DNA of 64,000 bases from Takifugu bimaculatus (GCA_004026145.2 CP034986.1:6014421-6078420), one strand, 5' to 3'; positions 1 through 12,820 are shown, numbered from the stretch's first letter. Translations and numbers: made by a program. Notes: a model not told the origin generated them from the letters alone.

Positions 1-33
1 CCAGCCAAGAAAGATCCCAGAGGGATTCCTTAC

Positions 34-1658
34 GTCTGGTTTCCGGAGGTGTGCCGGCACTTCCCGGACAGCAGGGGGAGCCGAGGTCGCGGGTTCTTCC
101 CCAGGAGCCGAGGCAGCTCTCTCCTCCTCCTCGTCGACCGTCTCTCTCTCCGCTTTGGGCCTGTCAGAGGTCACCGGCAGTGACCTGCGGCAGGAAAACA
201 GCCGTTACTCAGCAACAAGCAGAAGCCAGAGAGAAGCTGCAGGACTGACGACAGGACGCACTTCTTCAGGTTGTCCCGGTTCTTGGTCGGCACCGAGGCG
301 GCGCCGATTTTCTTGACCGGCTTCTTCACCGCTTCCTTCTTCCTGCCCGGAACGCTGATCTGAACCTTGTGAGCCTGCGGATGAAGCCACGGAGTGTTTA
401 CAACCTCTGACCGGTCCAAACACGACACTTTTAACAAACACAGAGAGCAGGAGGCGTCTAGAAGTGTGTGATGGAAGCTGGTTCAACACTGCCACCTCCA
501 GTCTTTTAGGACTTTAAATTAAAAACAAAACAAAACACCCGTGAGCGCCTGCATCCACACCAGAGTCACCGTGTTGCTGGAAATAAAGGAATACCAGGAG
601 AGTGGGAGGCCCCAAGAGCCAGAGTAAAGCCCCTCCACCACCCCTCTGGTGGCATTTGGCACCAGGAAACAAACGTCCTCGACCTGAGCACGAGGCCGCC
701 GCCAGAGCGTCTCCGCTTCCCTACTCTCTGTCCCCGAGACGACGCCTGCGTCCGTCAGACTCGGGCCGACGGCCTGTTGTTGGAGACAAAAGGAGAAGCT
801 GCAGCTTCAGGCTGCTTTTGCCCCTTCAGACTAAAGACTGAGGGGAAACGTGTGGATTCAAACGCAGGAGGGAAGCGCCATGAAAGTCACTCGGATGGTG
901 CAGAAACGGGGGGAAACTGTCCTAAAATCAGCGAGGGTTGTGACTCAGGGAGCCCCGCTGAGCCAAACCACTGTCGTTAGGACCGTGCACGGTACGGCCA
1001 CATCTGGAAATCGAGTTTCTATTAAGCCACGCAGACGTGCACGCGGAGCCACGCGGCCCGGGTTCAGAGGCCGGCCTGCTCCACGGGTCTGTCGTCCTCA
1101 GATTCCTGAAGAGCCAACAACAACAACGCCGCTGAGCACTTAGCTTCAGCGAGATCGTTAGACATGAAGGTGAGATGCACGTTCCGCGTTTTCGTCCCCG
1201 AGAGCCTTCGAAGGAACCGCTGAAGCAGAGCCTGGTGCACGTCCAGCGCGTCAGAAAACGTGCAACAGCACCCTGTAAAACACTGGGATGGAAGCCTGCC
1301 TGGAAGTTCCCCCAGTCAGGAATAACCCTGCCGGATGATGGCATCATTAGCATCATTAGCATCAGCACTTACATTGGTGATGTCGATGAAGGCCGTGCGC
1401 TTCTTCGGGGCTCCATGAGGCGGGGAGGATGACCTCTTCACCTGGGGCCCTTCTTCCTGCAGCACACACAACACAACACCACAACATAAGACAACAACAC
1501 GCATCGTTGTCACGTTGCCTGGATGATAAACACGAGGGAGGCGCGTTAGCTGGCTGGGATCCGCAGGCTCTTACCTGGTTCTCGGAGCCCACTTTAGCAG
1601 GCTTGGGGATTTTGCTCCCGGCGGCCGCGGTGGTCTTCTTCGGCCTCGTTACGGGCAT
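34..1658 (-). CDS. ccnb3: Cyclin B3, 5' part (partial; continues past left edge)
   Basis: B-type cyclin; the family partners CDK1/CDK2 in mitosis and meiosis. Four coding exons are visible on the minus strand: 1575-1658 (ATG at 1656-1658), 1373-1456, 262-374 and 34-160. Donors are GTAAG, GTAAGT, GTGCGT and GTAAGG, and the phases join without a break (28 codons, 28 codons, 37 codons plus 2 bases, then 127 bases). Exon 1 starts MPVTRPKK. Exon 2 contains KRSSSPPHGAPKKRTAFIDITN-like sequence: the RTAFIDITN stretch (about residues 48-56) is the phenylalanine-type destruction box typical of cyclin B3, recognised by the anaphase-promoting complex. Exon 3 opens AHKVQISV, as in fish cyclin B3, and is Lys-rich. 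Exon 4 is acidic and Pro/Ala-rich, the usual linker. The cyclin boxes lie outside the window. It is head to head with the akap-like gene, as CCNB3 and AKAP4 are in human. Confidence 0.9.
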
Positions 1659-1861
1659 GGCTGGCTCCTGTATCCGCTGGAAATATGAGCCTGTCGCGGC
1701 AGAAGAGGGTGGAGGAGACGCAGGGTAGCTTTGAGCTAGCTAGCAGGTTGGATAACCTTAAAGTTTTCACAGGTTTGTGGGGTTTAATCACGTGCAGTTC
1801 CTAAGTCGATGAAAAACACAATAAAACGAGTTTTTGCGTCTCACCGTGCGGTCTCCCGACA

Positions 1862-2320
1862 CTCGATTGGGTTTAAAAATGCAGCAAACTGCCCAAGTTT
1901 TCCTAAAGTTCAGTGTTGTTTTGCAGACGAGAGGACGGACAAAAGTGCCGCAGCTCGCGGATCCAAATTCGTTACGCCTCGTCCTGATTGGTTGGAGTTT
2001 GAGCCAACGGACCAATCAGGACGCGGATAGAAATGCCGGCGTAAAGGGTTCGCTTGTTTATGATACCTTCGGCGCCTGGTGCGGTCATATGGAGCTTATC
2101 CGGTTTGTTTTTTCAAAGCACAGTTTATAACCAAAATTGTACATTGCCGTATAGTTTTATGGTTGATTCTATCTTTTAGGCGCAGTATTTGAAAATCCTG
2201 TTAATGTTTAACACTTAAAGGCGACGTTTTATTGAACTCCGCCCGGCCGATTTAAACCGGACGGATATCAAAACACAAGGGAGGAGCCTGTTTGATTTTT
2301 AAACGTCCAGCGGACCAATC
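1862..2320. promoter_or_regulatory. CCAAT-box cluster upstream of ccnb3
   Basis: Four CCAAT pentamers lie within about 450 bp upstream of ccnb3: ATTGG at 1866-1870 and 1987-1991, CCAAT at 2012-2016 and 2315-2319. Two of them form a perfect 13-bp inverted repeat (1980-1992 with 2011-2023). TTTAAA occurs beside two of the boxes (about 1872 and 2298). G2/M genes such as B-type cyclins commonly use several NF-Y-bound CCAAT boxes together with a CHR element (TTTGAA or TTTAAA), so this is the probable ccnb3 promoter. The role is inferred; no transcription start was identified. Confidence 0.55.
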
Positions 2321-3335
2321 AGAGATTTCTCATTAATATTTTGATTTATGAGGACAAAATGTTGATCACGATTAAGTAATTATTTGTGTAATTTACACAT
2401 ATTCATCCAATGTTACTTATAATAATTGAAATTACTGTAAATATGGGGAAAGTCATATTGAAAATGGTCAGCTAAAAAAACTAGACCACTGATCATTTTC
2501 TCGTTTTTTAAATAATAGATTTATTTCTGCACGTTAAGATTCTGTTTTTCTGTGAACTGCACATCGTTTTATGCTAAACTACAACAAACGCAATGCACAG
2601 GAAAGAAAATTGGAGCTAAATACCAGCATGTGCCTTTTAAAAGTGCACCAAACACAATACATACTAGTAATATTCATCATTTAGGTGATTAATTAGCAAC
2701 ATTTTAGACCATAATTCAAAATAAGGCGAAGGTTTCTTTTAGTTGAACGGTCAGACAAAAAAATATCCATAATGAGCCGTGGGGCCTCCAGGAGCCATAG
2801 CAGCCATGGGGACAACAGGGGGACACAACCTCACTTCTTCCCCGGGGGAGAGTTTCAGGTGGGACCAGGGGTAGATGAGATAAATGTCTCTCCATTTGTG
2901 ATTTTTTTTTTTTTTTAAAAAAGAAAAAAGAAAATACTCTCAGCATTTTCAACCTTTGTAAAATAATCTATATAATTTTATGATCAAGGCAAAATTCAGC
3001 AAAAACATTAAAACATCTGTTCTCCGTTACTGACGCTTGTTTTTGAAGCCTCATATTTTTCTGTCTGAATCAACGTTTGGAAGCCGTTAGCTCGGGCTAA
3101 AGCCCAGGTGCTGCTATCTAAGCTAGCTAAAGCTCGACAAACACACTGGATAAAAGCTCAGAATTCAATGTCCACAAATTCATTTTAAATTTTTTTTTAA
3201 ATAATTATATTCATATTAAATGTCGTCTTGGCTAATTATTGTACAAATTGTATTTTACGACATTTGTTTTTCACTGCAAAATTGTGTTTTTAATGGCTGC
3301 TCAAATATTTCCGCTACTAAACTAACAGTAAGGTA

Positions 3336-3373
<38 letters not shown>

Positions 3374-4652
3374 ACACACACACACAGAGGAAGTGACTGA
3401 AGCTTCTCGACTGGTTTTTCGACAGTGTTTCCGTGTATATTCAGTCTCTCGGAGGCACCAACAAGCTGCTCGTTGCTGGTGAGTTTTCGTCTGAGGGCAG
3501 AAAAATGCTGGTGATGTTTCCTGCGTTGGTGTTTCAACCTTTGGAGAACCTTTAAGAAGCACAGTCGAGGCCTTCAGAATTCTTTGTGTGACAGGTTCAA
3601 AGAGTTGGCGTATGTTAACACTTTGATCTGTTTCACATTAAAAGACTTTTTCACATCCATCTTATTTATTACAAGCTAACAAAGACGGGCTAACTTTAAG
3701 TTAATTGTTTTAATTTATCGATTATCCATGTGTACTTATTCTCCTGAATAGTGTCGCATGAAGTAATTGACAAATAATAGCTTTAATTTTGAAGTAAATA
3801 ATATAAAATGTTTCTTTGATCTTTGCTAATTGAAAGCGGCTATAAAATGCTAACCTCGTCCTACTTTTAGATATTTTTGGAAGCCTACAAAAGGGCTTAA
3901 AAGATTTAAAATGCTGCATTTCAAACTGTTGGAACATTTAAAGAAATCTCTAGATATTTGGAAAATGATGAAAGTCAGATGTCTTTTCCCGTTTCCTGAA
4001 CAAACAACATGCTAACTTTTAGAAGACTTTATTATAATAGAGTATAATAGTACTAAAGTATTCGAGTATAATAGTATAAAGTATTCGTCAGAGCTGGTCG
4101 TGATTCCGTCGCAAATGTCTCCAAAGAGATGATAAAAAGGGTAAAATTCCAGAAGAACAGTGGTATTAGCGGCGTCCTGCCCTCTCATGTTGTTTCATAT
4201 TGATGTTCTTTGGTCCGAACAAAAGCTGTTTTTGACGTTTACGTGCACCAAAGCAGGTACAGATGTTCTTTTTCACCAAGTTTCTGTTGTCAACAAGTCT
4301 GCAACTCTCAGACGAGCCCCTCCAGAGGCCTGCGGAGTTTCTTCTTTTTTTTTCTGAATTGAATTGTGAATTGAACTTCCTGTTTGTCACATCCTGGCGT
4401 GCCGACAAGTCATATGGTGTCAGGCTGTGGTGAAGGCCTCAATCTCTCTTCATATCTGAGGCCCATGATGGAACCTCGTGTTCTCGCTCCAGTTTCTTTT
4501 GATGATTTTAAAGAACGGATCTTCTATGGTTCTTCAAAAAGAATGCAAGAGGCCTCATATGGCCTTTGTTTTATGGCGTAGCTAGCATTGCCACTAGCGT
4601 AGTATTTGCTGTTTTTCCCTCCTTAACTGAGCTGTAAAACCTTCTCACCACA
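2321..4652. other. Intergenic, ccnb3 to akap-like gene
   Basis: AT-rich sequence with no coding region I can support. It contains a (CA)n tract at 3337-3386. Any 5' exons and the promoter of the akap-like gene should lie here but could not be recognised. Confidence 0.6.
3337..3386. repeat. (CA)n microsatellite, about 50 bp, one interruption
   Basis: CA dinucleotides with a single ATA interruption near 3369. Open frames through it, encoding alternating Cys/Val, are artefacts of the repeat. Confidence 0.95.
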
Positions 4653-4666
4653 GGACCTGATGCAGG

Positions 4667-5488
4667 ATGCTAGAACCACCCCAAGAACCCTCTGAATGCC
4701 TGAGACTAGTTCATCAGAAGTTTGCCACGACCATGATGAGGAATATCATTTGTTCATTTGTAAGCGAAATGGCGGCGCCTGGCCCAAGTGATGGGGGGCC
4801 TGGTTTCGCTCAGGCGCTAGCAGAGGACTTGGCCTCGGCGGTGGTGGAGGCGGCTCTGATGGAAGCTTCTGGTGGGAAAAGCGGAGAGGGTCGCCTCCAG
4901 AGATCCGACAGCTCACTGATGGATGGCGCACCGAATAATTCGACCAGTCAATCAGGGAGGGTTACAGCCTCTTCGGACTTGGACCCATACAATCAAACCC
5001 AGATTCCCAATGACTCCCAGCCCCCCAGTGTACCTCTGTCCCAGTTGGGACTGCCCACCGTGGGATCCCTCGACTACCCTGACGCCCCACCGACCACGCC
5101 CCTCTCTCCTGAGCTCGAGAGGAGCCAAACCAGTTTTGCTCGGAAACTCAAAGGAGGCTTGGCGAAAGTCTTCCTGCCGTCGCCTCCACCACCGACCCCC
5201 AAGGACAACGAGGACGACTGCGCCGGTGTCGACCCGGATCTCCGGGTGGAGCTAATGGAACATCTAATGCACTCCCTGACAACGTGGGACCCCTACGAAG
5301 AGAGACCACACGGTGGAGCTAAAATAGAGGCGTTAGCCGAGGCGGTTTCGGGTGACATCATCGACACGGTCCTGAGAGCCGGCGAGCAGATATCCGATTA
5401 TTCTGTGGTTGAGGCTCATCTGCAGGCCCAGCGGATGGCTGAGACGATCATCGCCTCGTCTCTGGACGAGGTCAGAATGTTGGTCTAA
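4667..5488 (+). CDS. A-kinase anchoring protein (AKAP4/AKAP11-group)-like
   Basis: A 273-residue frame starting MLEPPQEPSE and ending DEVRMLV. I do not recognise a catalytic domain. The protein is low-complexity and Pro/Ser-rich in the middle (about residues 95-190), with two predicted amphipathic helices: about 47-68 (FAQALAEDLASAVVEAALME) and the C-terminal 220-270 (ALAEAVSGDIIDTVL, then QRMAETIIASSLDEV). Such Ala/Leu/Val helices resemble the RII-binding helices by which AKAPs dock the protein kinase A regulatory subunit. The assignment leans on synteny: AKAP4 sits head to head with CCNB3 in mammals, exactly as here. An in-frame TGA at 4658-4660 precedes the ATG, but acceptor-like CAG sites at 4651-4653 and 4663-4665 mean it may be the last exon of a longer gene. 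It is much shorter than mammalian AKAP4, so either upstream exons are missing or only the C-terminal part is present. Confidence 0.62.
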   Translation: MLEPPQEPSECLRLVHQKFATTMMRNIICSFVSEMAAPGPSDGGPGFAQALAEDLASAVVEAALMEASGGKSGEGRLQRSDSSLMDGAPNNSTSQSGRVTASSDLDPYNQTQIPNDSQPPSVPLSQLGLPTVGSLDYPDAPPTTPLSPELERSQTSFARKLKGGLAKVFLPSPPPPTPKDNEDDCAGVDPDLRVELMEHLMHSLTTWDPYEERPHGGAKIEALAEAVSGDIIDTVLRAGEQISDYSVVEAHLQAQRMAETIIASSLDEVRMLV

Positions 5489-5590
5489 CACACCCGCAGA
5501 TGTCCGTGTGTTTCCAGGCCCGCTGCCACCGCTTGACTCACGCTGGGTTTATTGTAACAACATTGTTCTGTAATTTGAGGCTTATTTTTA

Positions 5591-5596
5591 AATAAA
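5591..5596 (+). other. Polyadenylation signal AATAAA, akap-like gene
   Basis: A canonical hexamer about 100 bp after the stop codon, giving a short 3' UTR and supporting this frame as a terminal exon. Confidence 0.7.
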
Positions 5597-6530
5597 GTTC
5601 AGTTCAAACTCATCCCGATGGGGAATGTGGTTGTGGTGCTGTGGGGGTCAAACCAGATTTTGGGGGTTTTGTCCATGATGGATTTGAAAGCCCTCTTTTG
5701 GGAATTGGTTTTCAATGTAAAACAAACTGCGATGCACTTGTAGTAACCACAGACAACCTATAGGTGGCGACAGCACACACCAGCTGTTAAAATGGAGCGA
5801 TAAGTAAGAAAATCGGTTTGATGTTTGACTGGTTTTTTTGTTTTTGAAAAGAAAAAAGAAAAAATTAAAATATCCTTTTAGACTTTCAAGTAGCTCCCTT
5901 TTACATTCATTAGCTATTTGTGCTTGTTAAAAACACCCTGTTGGTGTTGGCTTTGCTTTTTTAGCGGTTAGCCATGCACCAGACTTGATCGGGGTTGTCC
6001 CGAATAGAATTTTTAGAAGCCTCTGCACGGGCGGTAATATCAGCAATAGCGTTTTACGAGTGAGGAAACCCAGGACAACTCTCTTCTTGAGGCCCAGCGT
6101 GAGTTGGCCTGCCGCTGCGCTACTGAAGTGGCCTCCAGAACGACTGACGGCTTTACTGGAATTACGAAGTCCCAATACGAAGACAGGAAACGTGAGTTAA
6201 GGAGGAACAAACAGATTAGCTAACGGCTGAGCCGCTAGTGCTTCGTTTTAAACTTATTTCTGTCATGTCATCATAAGCATTAGCTTAACTGACAATTTTC
6301 CTGGTTCCAATTTTATTAGCATCAGGTGAACTTAGCCAAGCCTCGGACGTCGGCAGAGGAGCATGCGGTGACGTGGCCGTAGCGTGCGCTCGCCCCCGGG
6401 GTCTGATCTGGTGGAATGCTGAATCTTTTCTACACCCACCTCCGATCGCCACGGGACGCTCACACATGGTCACACACGTTGCGTGCAGATAAGCGGTGGT
6501 CCAGGATGGACAGCTGTGGTGTCAGAGTTC

Positions 6531-6532
<2 letters not shown>

Positions 6533-6580
<48 letters not shown>

Positions 6581-6582
6581 AC
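6533..6582. repeat. (CA)n microsatellite
   Basis: About 42 bp of pure AC dinucleotides, then a T interruption and a short further CA stretch. Confidence 0.95.
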
Positions 6583-8661
6583 GTCAACATCTGGAAAACT
6601 GCTTGTGTTGTCACATTGTTGGAGAGCGAGATGGAAAAAGTGTGATGACACACAGAGGGTGTGTGAAAGTGGGGATTTTTTGTAATAACAACATGCTAAC
6701 GTTTGAATATTTTAATGACAGAGCTTTGAGGGGAACTCAAAGTTTTTGGAGTTTGTCGACCTGGGCGAGACGGAAACGGTGGAGGTCCGCGGGAAGCCAG
6801 ATTTTATGACTTTGCAGAATTGTTCTGCCATAAACCTGCGATCGTAAAATCATATTTTGAAAATCCCTACAGATGTTCCAGCTGTGAGGATCTTTCCAAG
6901 CGCGTTTCCAGACACATGCTAACGTCTGTATGCTAATGTGTTCACAAAAGTGACCATCTCTATTTATTTCTTGATATAAATACATTACCTTACCTGAGTG
7001 ATTTAGCACATGAATGGGTTACTTGAAGTTCTTGGCTAAGGGGGCGGGGCTTCTCTCACATCATCCATCACGTCGGGCCTCAGGTGACCTCACGTTTCTG
7101 AGATGTCTCATTCTCAGAGGCCCCACCCTCAGTCCTGGAAACATTTGCCCCCCAGCTGTCCTCTTCCAAACCCAACCAGTGTCAGATTTACTTTGGCACC
7201 CCGGTTCAGCTCGCTCCATCGGGGCCGTTCGGCTCAAGCAGGGCCCGACACGGAGCGTTCCTGTGCGTCCCAACCGTGCACATCTGGTTTGAGGCCCAGT
7301 TGGATTGAATGGGAGTTTTCTGGAAAAGAACCTGGGATTAGGACCATTTTTTTTCAGGCAACACCTGGATTCCACAAGAGCTCTCGTGGATCAAAAGACA
7401 ATTGAGGTTCCCAGAGTGTCATGTCTGGCCCCAGGGGAACCAGCTAGCATACGCAGGATATGTGAGCGTCAGCTGTCCCGATTTAGAAAAAGACGGAATA
7501 ACTGAAGAGGATGTTTACCAACAGGGTTCATGATTGGAATAAAAATAAGAAGAATTGAAACTGCTGTAAAGTAGCACTGTTACAAAGCTAACAACCTTAA
7601 GTTAGCTAAACTTGTGTAAAGAACAGAAAAATATCCGTTTTTATAATGATTATACAATGAAGTTCAAGTGTTGGTCGCTAATTAGTTAGAAAACTGTCAA
7701 AGGAATTTTGTTCAAAAAAGAACATTGATAATTGGTAATGTTTTTACTTCACAAACTGTTGCAATTCCATGAATTATCATTAATTACCTACAAATTCAAA
7801 CTCAGTTATTGTATTAGCATTATTTATCGTAATAACAGCAGTGTAAAAGGGCGATCACATCGAAACAGGATTTGTTCATAGCCTGTTTTCCACAATCAGC
7901 CAAACTCTATTGGTTGTGTTTAGTTTAGCACTGAAAGTTAGCCGCTGTGAACAATAAAGAGTTTTCTTTATGGTTTTACCAGTGATAACGGACAGAAGAA
8001 AAGGCAGATAAACACGCTGGTATGACTTTTATAAAATGGAAACAATGTTTGGGTGATCCATCGTCAAAAATAGAAACTTACAGTCAACTCCCATGATGCA
8101 CCACGGCGGCCTCAGCCTCCCATCTGCTCTAACCAGTTGTGATAGCTGGGCACAAGGAGCTCGTCCCAGCTGTTTCTGCAGATCGAAGCGAGACAAAGAG
8201 ACGGCTGATTTACCGAGTGTTCTTTTAAAGGAGATGTTTTTTTATTTGACTGTTCTCTGCCGGGTTCCTAATCCTCCCAGCTGAGTCTGAGGAGCCTGCA
8301 GTAGTTTTTCACTCTGCCGTGACACATTAAAGACGTGTGAGGGCATTAAGATAAGAACATTCCCAACACCCGTGAGCCGACTGGCCCCAGTTCACCCACA
8401 TATATGTCACTGTCGGGAATTACATCTGAATCTGTAGCGCAGCTGCTCGCTTTCATCTTTTGGAACCACTTTATAACAAACTCTTTTCAGGGGTTGTGGA
8501 GGGTCACGGGCCGCCAGAGCCCATCAAAGTCCTAAATACAGAAGATGCAACCGTACGAAAGATTGCAGGCAGAGATTAGCGTGTTCCACAGGGGCCGAGT
8601 ACAGAACCCTGGGGTTCTCCTGAGAACGATAGTCACTTTAAATCCAAACACTGCTGATACT

Positions 8662-8662
8662 C

Positions 8663-8751
<89 letters not shown>
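8662..8751. repeat. (TAGA)n tetranucleotide microsatellite, about 22 units
   Basis: About 90 bp of uninterrupted TAGA/GATA repeats. The purity suggests a young, length-variable locus. Confidence 0.97.
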
Positions 8752-8932
8752 GGGGCAGTTGTTCAGTGTATACAAAGGCTTTTGTTGTCACCCACCACCC
8801 CCAGAAATGTGGCTTTAAGTTGATTGTTGACCTGGTTTACTCACCTTACGGGTCAATATTTGATGTGGGGCTCTAAAGAACGGGAGACGGGACCATTTCA
8901 GCAGCAAGTTGACGTCGTATCGCCACACTCGG

Positions 8933-8962
8933 CTCAGCTAGCCTCAGCTAGCCTCAGCTAGC
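8933..8962. repeat. 3 x 10-bp tandem repeat CTCAGCTAGC
   Basis: Three perfect copies, followed by a partial fourth (CTCGG). Each unit contains GCTAGC, itself palindromic. Confidence 0.9.
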
Positions 8963-9609
8963 CTCGGTGTGGCGGCTCCGTCTTTGTCTCTTGCGTTGGG
9001 TATTGATGAACAGTCACCAGTTCTCCATTCAGCACTTTAGTCCTGTTAAAACAGACCACGGTTACAGTCCTGCGACGGTCCATCCTCGTCCAGGATTTAC
9101 AGTGGACAGCAGACCGCCTCCCTCCCCCCCCCCCCCCCCCCCATGAACAGGGGTCCTACTAGGGGACACCACAAATGCCCCAGTGGACCACAGACTCCTG
9201 AAGGGAACCCCGACAGATTCATATCAAATAAAGGTATTCAATGAAAATAAATTACAATTAAGGTGATATAAGAATAAATGAAATAACATGGTCACGATGA
9301 GAGAATAATGTTAAATAAGAATAACGTTAAATAATGGACAGAAGGCCAGTGCAGCATTATTAGTCAGCATATCGAGGGTTGTATGATGTTTTCCAGTTTT
9401 CTCAACATTCTCAACAGTTTTAAAATGGTCAATTTAACTTTCTGTTTTGGTTTTTCTATTTTTTTTCGAAATCACGAGCACGAGCGCCCCCTCTCTGCTC
9501 GTCAGCAGCAGGAAAACTGGACCCGGACTAAGAGGTGACCCAGATGCATCACGGGGACCGTTTTGCTGAACCCTCTCTGGAATATTCAGAACTCATCAAA
9601 TCCTCCAAA

Positions 9610-10031
9610 GTTCTTCTCCACTTCGCGGAGTCCGCGCGTCCGAGCGGGTGGAGGGAGGGCGGGAGGGGTGGAGGGAGGGTGCGCATACCTCCGCAGCTCC
9701 TGGGTGATGGAGAGGTTAAGCCGGCCCCCTTTTACAGCCCTCTCCCGGCCGCGGCTCATCAGTCGTGCGCTGCCGCCTCCAGCAGCACCAGTCGCGCCTT
9801 GAACGCAGCGGCAGCTCCGAGCGGACATGGACGCGGCGCAGCTCTGACTCCAGGCGTCTCTTCCTGATCCTCCCGCACCGCCACGAGTCTCTCTGTCCGG
9901 CTTTGTTGCGCGATCGAGTAAATACCGCAGGAAACGCATGGAGCTGTAGCCCGACCATTGCGGGTTGTGCGGGTTCTGCTGCCGGGCCATTGTTCCGCCG
10001 TTTCATGCTCTGCTCATGCGTCGGGAATGCC
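9610..10031 (+). promoter_or_regulatory. GC/CpG-rich 5' flank and 5' UTR of the TNF ligand
   Basis: Sequence turns abruptly GC- and CpG-rich here, with GGGAGGG-type boxes near 9655-9680 and no clear TATA box, as in a CpG promoter. The frame is open upstream of ATG 10032 but carries no credible signal or conserved sequence, so I treat it as 5' UTR and promoter. Confidence 0.45.
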
Positions 10032-12789
10032 ATGGCCACTCCGAGCGCACAGCAGCACCAGGATTATTTCAGATCGGTGAGCAGCGAGTCCACCACCTAC
10101 ATGATGGTCCCCGCCGGCGGCGCCAACGGGACGAGGCGCCGGGAGGCGCCGTCCAAGATGTGGGTGGCGATGGTGGTGCTGGTGGTGGTGGTGCTCCAGA
10201 TCGCCTCCACCACTGGGCTCTTCCTCTACCTGAACATGTCCATCTCGCAGGTAAGGGTGGTTTCCAAACCCACGAGTTCTGGGGGCAAATGTCGCTTTTT
10301 TGCGCACCATCTCCGAACTTTAATGACACCGGGACCTTTTAGACGATCCCGAACTGACTTAATCTGACTTGTCAGGAGCTTTTTTTGTTTTTAGAAATCC
10401 GTCTGTCGGCGTTGATCCGGGGTCGGTTGCTCCGGGAACACATTGAACACATTTCCAGCAGGTTACAGATGTTTCGCTCAGAGGCGGATCACGCAGGTCA
10501 GGCGGGATCTCCCCGCAACGTTCATTAGCGCTCTTTTCTGGGCAAACGGCTGCTGAGTTCGGCTAAACTGTCCCAGCAGCGCCGCTAAAAAAAGAGAAAA
10601 AACTTTGGGGTTTCTGCTAATCAAAATACGTAAAAAAAACTAAATAGCTTTTAATTTTAGATTTCAGCTCAATTATCCAGCAGCAGAAATGCTAAAATAA
10701 GGGTTTATTTTATTTTTTTTACGTTTAATGGCAGAAACAAAACTCTTCTGAATAGGGAATTAATATCAAATTAGCATCTAAATGTGCTGCTACATTTGTA
10801 TGTGGGTGTCTTTAGTATCCTGATGACCTCGACTTGGTGCAGGTCACCTTTGTAAAGCAATTCGTGTTTAAACATGTTTTCCAGACCTGCGGGGTTTAAA
10901 AAACAGAACCCAAAAAATCCTGTGAGATGCGTGAATCATCTCGCTCACATGTACAGAGGTGTGAAGCACAGGGCGCCTCCTCTGAGGGGCCGTAAGTTAG
11001 CCGCAGAGGCCCGAGCAATCGGTCACGCCGGGCCGCCCCTACAAACGGACCTCCATCGACTGGGCTTGTCCATTGGACACTATATTGCGTATCGGGATGC
11101 GACGAGCTAGGTACCACTTGTGAACCATTTAGAGTTGTCTGCTAATGCTTTCCGCTAATAGAACACTGATAAGAAATTGATCGAAGATTGAAAAAAAACC
11201 CCGACTTTTTCATTTTTGGTGTTCCAATAACGGGGGGGAAATAAAAATGGAAAAAGAGATCGGCCCCTAAAACCTAGCTTGAATAGCTAACTTCCACGTG
11301 TGTCTTTCCCACCAGGATTCTGCGCCGATTTTGATTCAATTAAAAGTAATTTTCCCTGAACGGACTCCGAGGAGCGCGGTCGCAGGGGGAAATCGTCCCT
11401 CCTCCGGTTTCAGAAAAGGCCTCGGCGCCGTCCGTGCTCGGGCCCCAAATACGTCAGCGTAAGACGTTTTAAATCACCTGACTCCTCCCGAGGTCTCAGC
11501 CAGCGCTGCTTTGTATCCGGGACTCTTTCGGGCTTCGCGGCCTTCCTGAGCAGCGACGCGGGAGCGTCAACACTCGCCAGAGTCTGTCCGGTCGCGCTGC
11601 GACTGCGGAAACTCTCCGCACAAACAAATCTCAGCCATCAGATAAGAAGCTAATACACGATCTCATCGGGGTTGACGCAGTTTGTGGCGCGCAGGAAGAC
11701 AGAACAGTATAGGGATGATACCGGACAGAGCCAGACCCAAAACACACACACACACACACACACATGAGTGTGTGTCTGGCACGAGGGGATTCCCCCGGTT
11801 CTCATGCGAAGGCCGACTATTTTTAATCCAAAAACAGGCGGCCAGCTGAATGGCTGCAGAGTTCCACCCCGGGACCAGCCCGCTGGAGACAAAAGACCCT
11901 TCAGAACAATGAGGAACCCTCCAGGTCGCTCCCGGACTGCCCTCGCGGTCCCAGAGGCTGGTGCACGCCGGCGAGCTTCAGGTCGGAATTTGTGCACATG
12001 GCAGTTGTATCGAAGAAGAGAACAAAAAGGTGCCGAACTGTAAAAGAATCGGATTTGTTTAAGCACTTTTAAGCTTTATGATTTCAATTATAATACGAAT
12101 ATAACGCGAAGAGCAAAATGTAAAACATTCGAAAAGTAAATCATTTTTTCGCAGCGACGGAAACATAAATGGAAAATTGAGTCATTAAATAAATTTAGGT
12201 GTTCCGAAATTAAGCGCCAGAAAGCAACGATCTGTTGAATATAACAAAGTCCGAGGAGAATTTATTTTTATTGGGGTGGGTTAGCTTGTTTTTCGAAATA
12301 ACTCTGGAACGCAGATAGATTACAGATAGATTGTTTTTAGCCGCGGTGCTAACAGCGGCCTCAATTACTTTGTTTCTCAAACGACAACAACGATAGTTGT
12401 TATTTTCCATCTCAGTCAATGTTGTCGTTTTTTTTAAGTTACTACAAATCAGCCTGTAAATAATGAAACTTTTTACCGCCTTTTTCTACATTTGCTAACT
12501 TTGCTAAGCTACCGCAGACTGGTTTCCCTGTCTTCCCGACTGTGGCGGATTGAGGCGAGATTTGCGGTGACTGGAATTTAAACAGCATTTAAACTTTTAA
12601 ACTGGACGAAGTTACAAGTATTTCACAACTTCCTTGTTGCGCCTGAAGGCGATTCGCTGCTACGCTTTAATTTAGCATTAAACCAGGATCTCCAAAGAGA
12701 ATCTACCTCATTACTATTGATCCCTGGTGCTGATCAGTTGATTTGGATAACATTTTTCCTGTGTGCGATTGTGTGTATGCGCGCGCGTA

Positions 12790-12820
<31 letters not shown>

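Larger units (their letters stand above)
5620..9600. other. Intergenic, akap-like gene to TNF ligand
   Basis: No gene recognised. It holds a (CA)n tract (6533-6582), a long tetranucleotide array (8662-8751), three exact copies of CTCAGCTAGC (8933-8962) and a C19 run (9124-9142). Confidence 0.6.

Noticed and set aside
9586..9990. 134-codon minus-strand frame over the TNF ligand 5' end
   Set aside because: GC-rich shadow of the promoter and exon 1; no protein features.
9765..10031. N-terminal extension of the TNF ligand
   Set aside because: Open but starts at a non-ATG codon, has CpG-island composition, and the ATG at 10032 has a strong context followed by a normal short cytoplasmic tail.
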